Below, in pieces: positions 19,335-27,120 of a stretch of DNA of 46,865 bases. Location of the stretch: positions 1 through 46,865 of the forward strand of contig JARGFP010000029.1 in the NCBI GenBank assembly GCA_029210585.1, read 5' to 3'. Source of the stretch: Bacteroidales bacterium (GTDB taxonomy: Bacteria > Bacteroidota > Bacteroidia > Bacteroidales > GCA-2748055). Position 1 is the stretch's first letter. Every line of letters begins with the position of its first letter. Position numbers and translations under genes: made by a program. The notes beneath the pieces are model-generated. The model was not told the origin of the DNA. It saw nothing but the letters and a program-made list of their open reading frames with translations, and searched no databases.

Positions 19335-19740
19335 TTCTCCAATGTGCTGTTAAGGGCATGAACGCACGTATAAATATATTGAATTTTATATCAATGCGTC
19401 AACAGCCGGCAGATATTATCGCTGAGAAATCAGGCCGCATCCAGCCTTTATTGTGGTTGTAGAATCTTCGCCCCATTTGTGGAAACTTTGCGCAACATTT
19501 TCCGCTGTCAGGCGCATGCCCGTGTCCTTCGGATGCCACTGTCCCTGCAAGGTTAATGGTATCAGGAGTGTTTGGCATGATATTCCCATCCTGAAGGGCG
19601 AACAACCAGGAATCTGAAGGAAAAACCGGGTCAGGAACAATTTACCGAACAACACGCGGATGAAGATTTCAACCCTGGCGTTGGGTAGCCCCGATCATGT
19701 ATCCTGGCGTATTCAATTCGAACAATAAAAATTAAAAAAG
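19335..19740. other. Divergent intergenic region between regulator and EncFtn
   Basis: These 406 bases separate the regulator start (minus) from the EncFtn start (plus). The part near 19360-19395 is AT-rich and may hold the regulator promoter. The middle has overlapping minus-strand frames of 68 and 79 codons that resemble nothing I know and may be remains of a lost gene. No clear ribosome binding site precedes EncFtn; the leader ends in an A-rich stretch. Confidence 0.4.
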
Positions 19741-20031
19741 ATGAGTGATTACCACGAACCCACCAATGAATTAACCGCGGAAACGCGCGATTTTACACGG
19801 GCCCTGAACTCTCTGAAAGAGGAAGTTGAAGCAGTGGACTGGTACCAGCAGCGCGTGGATGCCACTTCCGACAAGCAATTGAAAAAGATACTTGCCCACA
19901 ACCGTGACGAGGAGATTGAGCATGCCTGCATGGTACTTGAGTGGCTGCGGCGAAACATGGACGGATGGGATGAGAACATGAAGACCTACCTGTTCACTGA
20001 GAAGGATATTACGAAGATCGAGGAGGAATAG
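19741..20031 (+). CDS. Encapsulin-associated ferritin-like protein (EncFtn core)
   Basis: The 96-residue protein closely matches the encapsulated ferritin family typified by Rhodospirillum rubrum. The opening HEP...TAETRDFTRALNSL, the first helix EEVEAVDWYQQRVDAT, the second helix LAHNRDEEIEHACMVLEW and the ending TYLFTEKDI are all family signatures. With an offset of -4 against R. rubrum numbering, the ferroxidase residues Glu32, Glu62 and His65 correspond to Glu28, Glu58 and His61, and Tyr39 to Tyr35; all are present. Such proteins form an annular decamer that oxidises Fe(II) inside an encapsulin shell. Here the chain stops at KIEEE, directly after the core, and lacks the C-terminal targeting peptide that usually docks it to the shell. 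The shell gene, normally just downstream, survives only as a remnant at 20228-20518. Confidence 0.92.
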   Translation: MSDYHEPTNELTAETRDFTRALNSLKEEVEAVDWYQQRVDATSDKQLKKILAHNRDEEIEHACMVLEWLRRNMDGWDENMKTYLFTEKDITKIEEE

Positions 20032-20039
20032 TGCAGCGC

Positions 20040-20225
20040 TGCAGCATCGCAGCACTGAAGAAGTGGGGGACCACAGAACGGAAAAAGTAGAGATCCGCAG
20101 AATAGAAGAACAGAAGAATTGGAGAACCGCAGAACGGAAGAATAGAAAAAGAGGAGAACCACAGAACCACAGAACCACAGAACCACAGAAGTGGTGAAGT
20201 GGGGAACCGGGGAAGTGCGGATCGT
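20040..20225. repeat. Low-complexity GAACCACA-type repeat tract
   Basis: The stretch is built of degenerate AGAACCGCAGAACGGAAG-like units. It contains a perfect 8-bp tandem ACAGAACC, 3.75 copies, at 20161-20190. It begins right after the EncFtn stop and ends where encapsulin-like sequence resumes, occupying the place where most of a shell gene would be expected. Confidence 0.8.
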
Positions 20226-20227
20226 AG

Positions 20228-20518
20228 CGTATCAATGATAAAATAACAGATAAAAACAGCATATATAAATATTTTAAAGAAAGCATTGGCGCCTCTTACC
20301 GACAAAGCGTGGTCAGAGGTGTCGGAACAGGCAGACAGGATATCTCCATTGGCTACGACGGGCATGACAACGACAAGGTGAAGCTCTATTTCACCGAATC
20401 ATTCATGTACCGCATCATCGGCCCCGAGGCTGTCACAGTAATGAAGACCCAGGCCTATAACATCGCCATTTACACCACGGGTGTTGTCGATGTGGTGGAC
20501 AAAATGACCGTGAAGTGA
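20228..20518 (+). pseudogene. C-terminal remnant of an encapsulin shell protein gene
   Basis: The frame opens after a stop at 20225 and has no ATG before the similarity; a GTG at 20309 is the only plausible start. From about 20342 the translation reads QDISIGYDGHDNDKVKLYF followed by TESFMYRIIGPEAV. This matches the C-terminal end of HK97-fold encapsulins (in Thermotoga: GQDLSIGYEDREKDAVRLF, then TETFTFQVVNPEAL). About 40 residues are recognisable; a complete shell protein has about 265. Some 26 residues after the usual end, up to the TGA, have no counterpart I recognise. The remnant lies just downstream of EncFtn, as the shell gene does in intact encapsulin operons. I infer that the first four fifths of the gene were deleted and replaced by repeat sequence. 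Confidence 0.8.
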
Positions 20519-20558
20519 GCGAGGCAGAAATGACAAAAAAGCAACAGGGAGGTGTATG

Positions 20559-20710
20559 ATGAAAAGAATACTTGTTATTCCGATCCTGCTTATGGCATGG
20601 CTCCTGGCTTTGGAAGCTCAGGATAAGCGTGTTTACATGGAGGGACTCAGCAAGATGCTTTACTCGACGGATCCCCATGCTTTTCTCAATTCCTTGATGA
20701 CCTGGATGGT
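20559..20710 (+). pseudogene. Truncated 5' head of a secreted-protein gene
   Basis: An ATG at 20559 is preceded by GGGAGG at a good distance. It opens with MKRILVIPILLMAWLLALEA, a clean signal peptide, and continues QDKRVYMEGLSKMLYSTD. After about 40-50 codons the frame turns into the antisense of a P-type ATPase fragment and runs on to 20837 without meaning. The right boundary given is approximate. The original protein is not recognised. Confidence 0.55.
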
Positions 20711-20719
20711 GATCATGGG

Positions 20720-20878
20720 CAGTGCCCAGATGCTTTTCTTTTCATGTGATTCGAGTTCGTTGGAACCGAATTTTTCACGTTGTTTGCTGACTTGTGCATC
20801 ATCCAGTCCATCTTCGGAGCTGTTGAAGATCTGGTAAATTTTTTCGAGGGGTTGCGAATAGTGTTGTTTTTTATCCAT
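20720..20878 (-). pseudogene. Truncated N-terminal end of a cation-transporting P-type ATPase
   Basis: From an ATG at 20878, the minus strand encodes MDKKQHYSQPLEKIYQIFNS, then SEDGLDDAQVSKQREKFGSN and ELESHEKKSIWAL. This is the standard cation-ATPase N-terminal domain (pattern S..GL...V..R...G.NEL). The similarity ends after about 53 codons, where the membrane segments should begin; the rest of the gene is absent. The fragment faces the truncated secreted-protein head at 20559, so two unrelated 5' ends are joined tail to tail. Confidence 0.7.
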
Positions 20879-21230
20879 TTGGTTCAAGGTTGCAGTAGAA
20901 ATTAATTGCGGGTCAGACGATTCTGCCCTGCAATAACGGTCATGATTATTTTGACAGCTTAGTTGGTTTTCCGGATCCGTCTTCATAACAGGTAACAATA
21001 TCGTGCCAATGGCAACAGCTGCATGGAACAGGAGGCACAATTCCCTTTTTTCCAGCCTGAATATTTGCATCGTGCAGGAGCTGGGACGGTCTTAAATACT
21101 TATATTACAATTACATGAAAATATCAGACAATAAGCGGACACCGTAATCATACGGAGTGGCCCGGTCATGCGGGGTGCGGTCATGGCCTGTCCTGAAGTG
21201 TGGAGTTGTGGAAAAGGTGCCCCGCAGGTG
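20879..21230. other. Intergenic stretch without recognisable genes
   Basis: About 350 bases upstream of the ATPase fragment contain no credible coding frame or RNA gene. The segment may include the former promoter of the ATPase gene and leads into the 14-bp minisatellite. Confidence 0.4.
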
Positions 21231-21370
21231 ACAAGCAGCTAACGACGCGCAACTAACGACGGGCCGCAGCTAATGACGAGCAACTAACCTCGAGCAGCAA
21301 ACCTCGCGCAGCAAACCTCGCGCAGCAAACCTCGCGCAGCAAACCTCGCGCAGCAAACCTCGCGCAGCTA
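21231..21370. repeat. 14-bp minisatellite (ACCTCGCGCAGCAA)
   Basis: Five uninterrupted copies of ACCTCGCGCAGCAA run from 21301 to 21370, the last ending in CTA. A one-mismatch copy is at 21287-21300, and degenerate units of 14-17 bp (AACGACGCGCAACT and relatives) extend back to about 21231. The unit length is not a multiple of three, so this is non-coding. It lies 30 bases beyond the 3' end of the acetylesterase-like gene. Confidence 0.9.
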
Positions 21371-21399
21371 ACGCGTAATACCTGTGGTAAAGTACCAGT

Positions 21400-22809
21400 T
21401 TATTGTTCCCAGTTGTCGGTTCTGAATGAAGATGCGGGCAGTCCGGAGGTATTGTACAAGGTACCTTCGATACAGTTTTTAAATGCGTAACGGACTGCTG
21501 CAGGTTCGGGCACGTGGTCTGACCAGACCGTCAGTGTCCGGTCCCTGTTGATGGTCACCTCTGCGGGAACAAACACGCGGTCTTCCCCGGCGATTTCAAA
21601 ACCGGTGGCCGGTACGTCACTGAAGTAGAGCCCTGTTTCCGCATGGTCAAAGGAGAGTTTCAACTTGCCGTCCTCCAGTGTTTCCATCTCCCGGTATACC
21701 GGACCGCTAAAAGCAACACCCTTCATGCCGTAATCCTTCGACAGAGCCCAGTAGGCCAGCCGTTCGCCTGCCTTCTTCTTTTCAGCAGGATGAATACCAC
21801 TGCAGTCGCCAATGTCCATGGTCACTGCCATACCGGTGTTTTCGGTATGCAGCATGGTGTGTAATTGTGCTTCCCTGAGATAAGCGGCACCTGCCAGGTC
21901 GTCCCCTTCATACCTGAAGGGTGCAATCTGCACGAAATAGAAGGGGAAGGATCCCTGCTGCCATTGTGCCCGCCAGGAGTTGATCAGCGCAGGGAAAAGG
22001 GTTTTGTATTGTTCGGGTGACTGGCGGTTGGATTCCCCCTGGTACCAGATCATTCCTTTCAAAGTGTACCCGATGAGAGGGTGCAACATGGCGTTGTAGA
22101 GCAGTGTAGGGGTGTGGTTCGGCCTGGTGGATTCGGTAATTTCCGTTGGAATTTCCAGCGATGGGAAGCCGGCGAGTGTTGTTTCATCCATCCACGCTTC
22201 TGCTTTAGATCCGCCCCAGGAGGAATGGATCAGCCCGACGGGTACGTCGAGCAGTTCCTGAATTTTTTTTCCGAAGAAGTAGGCAGTGGCACTGAAATCC
22301 ATCACCGATTCAGGAGTGGCAGCCTGCCATGCTCCGTTCACGTCCTCGCGGGGTTCCAGCGAGGCATCACGGGGGACAGTGAACAGCCTGATCTGGTCAT
22401 TGTTTCCGTTGAGAATGGCCTCATTACTTCCCGTTATCGGTTGGTTGTTGAAACCCTTTACCGGCATTTCCATATTCGACTGGCCGGAAGCGAACCAGAC
22501 CTCGCCGATTAAAACATCCCTTAGTATGATTTCCCTGCTGCCGCTGATGGTAAGGGTATAGGGACCGCCTGCTTCCGGTGTTTTCAGTTTTAAGTTCCAT
22601 TTTCCGTCATTGCCCGTCTTCACCGAGGCTGCTGCACCCCAGCTGCCCCTGACGGTTACTTCTGTTTTCGGATCATCCGTTCCCCAAACCGATGCATCGG
22701 TCTGTTGCTGTAGCACCATGTGGTCGGAAAAGAAGGAGGGAAGCGCTGTTTGTGCGTTTGTGCTTGTTGCGGCCAGTAGCGCAAGGACGATGAAGATGTT
22801 ACGGATCAT
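21400..22809 (-). CDS. Sialate O-acetylesterase family (SASA/DUF303) protein
   Basis: The start at 22809 (MIRNIFIVLALLAATSTNAQ) is chosen because it gives a clean signal peptide; upstream in-frame codons form a second hydrophobic stretch unlikely to be used. The 469-residue protein has the family hallmarks: FFSDHMVLQQ after the signal, GEVWFASGQSNMEMPV with the nucleophilic Ser near 111, HSSWGGSKAEAWM, GMIWYQGESN, and the catalytic Asp/His region DIGDCSGIHPAEK. Such enzymes remove O-acetyl groups from sialic acids or from plant and microbial polysaccharides, in the periplasm or at the surface. No sialidase or other glycanase gene is adjacent, so the substrate is open. The gene ends beside the 14-bp minisatellite. 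Confidence 0.92.
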   Translation of the reverse strand: MIRNIFIVLALLAATSTNAQTALPSFFSDHMVLQQQTDASVWGTDDPKTEVTVRGSWGAAASVKTGNDGKWNLKLKTPEAGGPYTLTISGSREIILRDVLIGEVWFASGQSNMEMPVKGFNNQPITGSNEAILNGNNDQIRLFTVPRDASLEPREDVNGAWQAATPESVMDFSATAYFFGKKIQELLDVPVGLIHSSWGGSKAEAWMDETTLAGFPSLEIPTEITESTRPNHTPTLLYNAMLHPLIGYTLKGMIWYQGESNRQSPEQYKTLFPALINSWRAQWQQGSFPFYFVQIAPFRYEGDDLAGAAYLREAQLHTMLHTENTGMAVTMDIGDCSGIHPAEKKKAGERLAYWALSKDYGMKGVAFSGPVYREMETLEDGKLKLSFDHAETGLYFSDVPATGFEIAGEDRVFVPAEVTINRDRTLTVWSDHVPEPAAVRYAFKNCIEGTLYNTSGLPASSFRTDNWEQ

Positions 22810-22950
22810 TTGAACTGGATTTAAATGTGAAAATGAAATTGATGCTAAAAATACAAAAAAATGCGTAATTCCAATCCAGCATTGAATCATCAGCGCACTA
22901 ACACCCGGGAACCGGTGGCCAGACCCTTATATGGTGAAACCATCTGTTGG
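22810..22950. other. Upstream region of the acetylesterase-like gene
   Basis: AT-rich sequence around 22815-22865 (A-tracts on the plus strand) fits a promoter for the minus-strand gene. Nothing else is recognised before the 51-bp repeats. Confidence 0.3.
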
Positions 22951-23068
22951 TTTTTGCCGTACACATGTCAGATATTTACCAGAGATTCTTCCATGGAATG
23001 ATTTGTGCCGCAAACCTGTCAGCTGCTTAACAGATGTTGTTTCATGGAATGATTTTTGCTGGAGTATG
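22951..23068. repeat. Imperfect 51-bp tandem duplication
   Basis: Two adjacent 51-base units occupy 22951-23001 and 23002-23052. Both start TTTxTGCCG, contain CTGTCA or ATGTCA at the same offset and end CATGGAATGA; a third unit starts at 23053 (TTTTTGCTGG) and fades. The array lies 50-170 bases upstream of the secreted-protein start at 23119. Confidence 0.85.
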
Positions 23069-23118
23069 GTTGGTTTCCCGGAAGGGCATTCACAGGATTA
23101 TTAATAAATTCTACAATC

Positions 23119-24015
23119 ATGAACGATAGAAAACGCAATTTACCAGGGAGGCGAATACAATTCAACACAATGACCCGCATGGCAATCCTGTTGATCGCAG
23201 GTACGCTGACCATGCAGTATTCCACTGTGAAGGGGCAATCCAGGCTTGCAACCGATGAGGAGATCGGGCTTTTCATGAATTCCACCACCTGCCTGGTGCT
23301 GGAGGACGGGTATATTTCCTATAACATCCTGATGAAGGATGCGGTAGAAAAATACTGGGAGATTACAGATTTTGAAGTGATCGACAAGAAGGAATTTGAG
23401 GAGCGGAGAATCGATCCGCAGTATTCATTCCTGGTATTGATAAAGGGAAGTTTTGAAGATGACCCGGCAGGGGTACAATACAATTACCTGAACCTGCTGA
23501 TGGGTAAAAACGCTGTCGAGGTGCAGTATATGCCGGAACTGGCGAGCATTCCGCTGTCATATAGCAATGACCAGGAGGTTGATTATGCCCATGCGGTACC
23601 TGCCATCATCCAGTTTGTGCAACGGCATGTGCGGACGATGAAGAGCAAGCGGGCCCATTTGAACATGCTTGGGCTGACCTATTACAACCAGTCCAGGAAT
23701 TTCAAGGACAAGTCGTTGTTGCTCAGGGAAGACCATATGGCACCGGAAGTCAACACGGCCAGTGCCATCAAAGACGTTTATCCTTTTCATTTCAGGTTAC
23801 TGGATGCTGAGGAGATGCTGACCGAACTCGAAGGTCCGAAGAAGAACACCCTTTTTCTGCACCATGTGGGACCACAGGAAGAAGGAGTTGCAGGTCAGTG
23901 TTTCGAACTTATTTTTACTCGCGATGGTGAGTTGTATTACTACAATAAAAGGCAAGTGACCAACGAGAATCCCGATGGATTCACCAAGTGGGAGCTGAGG
24001 AGGATCCGGTTCTGA
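23119..24015 (+). CDS. Secreted protein of unknown function
   Basis: The start at 23119 (MNDRKRN) is preferred over an ATG 21 codons upstream because it precedes a basic stretch and a hydrophobic signal segment (MAILLIAGTLTMQY) ending near VKGQ. The mature part of about 260 residues has no motif I recognise. It contains charged and aromatic segments (EKYWEITDFEVIDKKEFE, KWELRRIRF at the end) and no cysteine cluster or membrane segment. The beginning of the mature part resembles conserved hypothetical proteins of Bacteroidota that show an N-terminal FMNSTTCLVLEDG-like block, but I cannot give a role. It lies upstream of the PqiA-like gene in the same direction, 192 bases away. Confidence 0.7.
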   Translation: MNDRKRNLPGRRIQFNTMTRMAILLIAGTLTMQYSTVKGQSRLATDEEIGLFMNSTTCLVLEDGYISYNILMKDAVEKYWEITDFEVIDKKEFEERRIDPQYSFLVLIKGSFEDDPAGVQYNYLNLLMGKNAVEVQYMPELASIPLSYSNDQEVDYAHAVPAIIQFVQRHVRTMKSKRAHLNMLGLTYYNQSRNFKDKSLLLREDHMAPEVNTASAIKDVYPFHFRLLDAEEMLTELEGPKKNTLFLHHVGPQEEGVAGQCFELIFTRDGELYYYNKRQVTNENPDGFTKWELRRIRF

Positions 24016-24207
24016 AAAGACCCGGCAGGGGGACGATTACACCGGGCATAACCTTCGTATTCTTCCGTTCCTGGAGGATTCGTTACCGGACAGTGAATCA
24101 CCGCGTGGCAACAGGGAAGGATCCGGTAACAGGACCAAGTTCAGAATATTTTTAGTATATTGCCTGTAATCAGGATAATTTTCAATCCTCAACAGCGCAA
24201 TATCAAC

Positions 24208-25494
24208 ATGCGTTCAACCGCAACCCGCATGAAGAGCATTATCAGCCTGGTCATCCTGGTGGCCCTGGCTGTCATTGCCACGCAATTGATCCGCATCTCG
24301 CGGACCAACCAGCAGCTCAGGGCGGATATTGCAGAAGTAAACCATATCAAATACAGCCTGCTGAATGTGGATGAGTGGGCTGATCAGCTGAAGCAAATTC
24401 TCAATAAAAAAATCCGGGAATTCCAGATCACTCCTGCAAACCAGGAAAGCTTACAGTCGGGTATTCAAAACATTCTCTTCCAGCTTATTGATGAAGTTGA
24501 GCTGCTGATGGAAAAGCGAACCGAGGGGCAATTCTCACGGATCAAGCGCTGGGTGGCCGATATGGCTATTGATATTGAACAATTGCGGGACAGTGTTCCG
24601 GTATATTCCATCCAGATCATGGATGAGCTCGAGAATCCTAATACCAAAGATGCCATTCGCGACGTGCTTTCCGACAAGCTGGACCAGTACATATCCACCA
24701 CCAACAGTGCTGTGACCATGAAGGAACAGGAACAACTGATGGAAAAGTATGACGCAGCCACCAGGATGGAAGCGACAGCGAACATCAGGGCGCTGATCGC
24801 AGAAAACATGGTTGTGGTCAACCGCCTGATGCTGCTGCTGATCGCAGGCATTCTTCTGATTTACCTGTTGGCTTTTTCCCCGAAAACAACAGTTAGTTAC
24901 CTGCAAATGACCATGCTTGTGCTGGCTTCGCTGGTGCTGTTGGTGGCTGGAGTAAGCCTTCCAATGATCCAGCTGGAGGCAAAGATCGACCTGGTGCAGT
25001 TTGAGCTGCTGGGTGAACATATGCGTTTCAGGGACAACATCCTCTATTACCAGAGCAAGAGCATTATCGAGATGGTGGAGATACTGGTGCGGGATGGTTC
25101 GTTGCGCATGATCTTCGTCGGGAGCCTGATTTTTATGTTCAGCCTGATCTTTCCTTCCCTGAAGCTCCTGAGCACCATGGCATACCAGTCGGGAAATAAA
25201 CGCGTGAATCGCAACAGGCTGGTGCGATTTTTTGTGCTTAAATCAGGGAAATGGTCCATGGCGGATGTCATGGTAGTGGCGATTTTCATGGCCTATATCG
25301 GCTTCAACGGCATTGTCGACAACCAGATGAAGCATTTGGCCGGGGGTGCAGAGCCGGTGGAGGTGTTCACCACGAACGGCACGCAGCTGCTGCCCGGATT
25401 TTATCTTTTTCTCACCTTCGTGTTATCAGGACTTGTATTGTCTGAAATAGTGAAGCGGAGCAACGGGTCTAAGCTTGCAGGCAGCAGTGGTTAG
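24208..25494 (+). CDS. PqiA-family integral membrane protein with N-terminal extension
   Basis: The start at 24208 (MRSTATRMKS) gives a positively charged N-terminus before the first membrane segment. The 428-residue protein has one membrane helix (about 9-28) and a hydrophilic, coiled-coil-prone domain (about 30-205). Five further helices follow (about 210-228, 232-255, 295-315, 350-370, 390-415). The motif GKWSMADVMVVAIFMAYIGF and the earlier LVLLVAGVSLPMIQLEA match paraquat-inducible protein A domains, which act with MCE proteins in lipid trafficking across the envelope. No MCE or pqiB-like gene is nearby. The large N-terminal extracytoplasmic domain is unlike compact PqiA proteins and may replace a partner. 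Confidence 0.75.
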   Translation: MRSTATRMKSIISLVILVALAVIATQLIRISRTNQQLRADIAEVNHIKYSLLNVDEWADQLKQILNKKIREFQITPANQESLQSGIQNILFQLIDEVELLMEKRTEGQFSRIKRWVADMAIDIEQLRDSVPVYSIQIMDELENPNTKDAIRDVLSDKLDQYISTTNSAVTMKEQEQLMEKYDAATRMEATANIRALIAENMVVVNRLMLLLIAGILLIYLLAFSPKTTVSYLQMTMLVLASLVLLVAGVSLPMIQLEAKIDLVQFELLGEHMRFRDNILYYQSKSIIEMVEILVRDGSLRMIFVGSLIFMFSLIFPSLKLLSTMAYQSGNKRVNRNRLVRFFVLKSGKWSMADVMVVAIFMAYIGFNGIVDNQMKHLAGGAEPVEVFTTNGTQLLPGFYLFLTFVLSGLVLSEIVKRSNGSKLAGSSG

Positions 25495-25712
25495 AAGAGG
25501 CAGGAATGCCAGACCATTCATGCTTTACTTCCCCGGAACAGTTGCTTCCTGTCGTTCTGCATTTTACCGGCAGTTAATCCGTTGTGTAACCACATGGAAT
25601 CAATCTTAATATACCCAATGTGATGAATTTCTCACCTGCAATTGCAGTGCAGGCAAGGATTTCATTTAATTTAAGCTTTTCATTTTTTAATATTCATCTT
25701 AAATTCTCATAA

Positions 25713-27025
25713 ATGAGCAGATTATTCACCTACCTGCTGGCTGCGGTTGCAGCTGTATTAACGATTGTTGTTAATGCCCAGCAACCCAAAGACAAAGGAC
25801 TGGAAGCCATCACCGAACAGTCGGTGAAGGGACAACTGGAATTCCTGGCTTCCTCCTGGATGGAGGGAAGGCAGACCGGCGAAAGCGGGGCCTACATGGC
25901 AGCTGACTATATCGCAAGCATGTTCAAGGTATACGGGCTGCAGCCAGGCGGGGACATGATGATACTGCCTCTGCAGGCTACAAACAATTTGGTCAGATGA
26001 GCCGCTGGCAACTCTACCGGGCCAAAAGAGAGCATATTGCCGGGACAGGAGCCGTGGCGATGATTGAGTTTGCTCCCGGACGGGACATGGCCCAGAGCTG
26101 GGCTTCAAATGTACCCTTCAGGTATCATTCCGATGACTATGAAGGAGACAGGCCAAGGGCTTCCTATTACGAGACAAGCATGAAGCATCCCGGGGAAGAT
26201 CTTTCGGCAGGCGTTACACGAATAACTGTATCGGAGCGGGTGGTCAATGCACTGCTGAAAGATACGGAGATCGACCCGGAAGCTTTTGCAGCGCGGGTTA
26301 AAAACAGCCTGAAACCGGAATCGAAGGAATTGAAAAATGCCAGGCTGAAACTAAAAACAACCGTGGATTCAAGGATCATCCAGGCCCGGAATGTGGTGGG
26401 AGTACTGCCAGGCAAGGATACCAGTGAGATCATAGTGATCGGCGGCCACTACGATCATGTTGGCAAACATGACGGGTGGATATGGAACGGGGCAGACGAC
26501 AATGCATCGGGAACGGTGGGTGTGATGACCATCGCGAAAGCCATGATGGCCAGCGGGGAAAAGCCCGAAAAGACCATTGTGTTCGCTGCGTGGACAGGCG
26601 AGGAGAAGGGACTCCTGGGATCGGAGTATTTCGCGGACCATCCGTGGAACGATGCGGAGATGATCCTGAACCTGAATTACGATATGATCTCAAGGGACGA
26701 TATGGATGATAGCCTGGGAGTGAAGTGCAGCATGACCTATACGGAAAAATACGGGATACTGGAGGAACTTGCAGTAAAACATAACAAGGAGTATGACCTT
26801 GGTCTGGAGATCAAATACAATCCGCAGGAGCGACCCAGGGGCGGGAGTGATCATGCCCCGTTTGCGGCGAAGGATGTACCTGTGTTCTACTTTATGGCAG
26901 GCTTCCCGCCGGAGTACCATTCCACCAACGACCATGTTGAAAAAGTCAACTGGGACAAGATGGTGAAGATCATCAAGCTGGGGTACCTGAATACCTGGGA
27001 GCTGTCGAATACGGATTGGGAGTAA
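25713..27025 (+). pseudogene. M28 family zinc peptidase interrupted by an internal deletion and frameshift
   Basis: The first frame (25713-26000) encodes a signal peptide ending VNAQ and the usual N-terminal helix region (LEFLASSWMEGRQTGESG to YGLQPGGD). It then leaves the family sequence near 25960 and stops. A second frame, shifted, is open from 25964 and becomes family-like at once (AGYKQFGQ), continuing as AVAMIEFAPGRDMAQSWASN to the end at 27025. All zinc-site motifs are in the second part: GGHYDHVG, GADDNASG, WTGEEKGLLGSEYF and STNDHVEK. Compared with full-length relatives, roughly 100 residues that normally lie between the two parts (the PA-like insert) are missing. I infer an out-of-frame deletion of about 300 bases. 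A short product from the ATG at 25997 would lack a signal peptide. Confidence 0.8.
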
Positions 27026-27060
27026 CCGGGTAACCAGGAAATGATGGTCCAGGCAGTATT

Positions 27061-27120
27061 AACTAAAAATACAGCAGATCAACTAAAAATACAGTAGATC
27101 AACTAAAAAAGCAGTAGATT
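27061..27120. repeat. Three 20-bp tandem repeats between convergent genes
   Basis: AACTAAAAATACAGCAGATC is followed by two near-identical copies (27081-27100 with one change; 27101-27120 with a few). The array ends exactly where the convergent MgtC gene's stop begins. No hairpin with a T-tract is seen. Confidence 0.9.

Noticed and set aside
19399-19655. Small minus-strand genes upstream of EncFtn
   Set aside because: Two overlapping frames exist, but neither has a start signal or a recognisable sequence; at most a decayed remnant.
20660-21070. A single 136-codon minus-strand gene
   Set aside because: Only codons 65-117 resemble the ATPase N-terminal domain. The part before is noise and the end is antisense of another gene head, so it is listed as a fragment.
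21231-21370. CRISPR array
   Set aside because: The 14-bp units are contiguous and have no unique spacers; no cas gene is near.
22951-23068. CRISPR or retron-like repeats
   Set aside because: Only two and a half diverged 51-bp units, without spacers, reverse transcriptase or cas genes.
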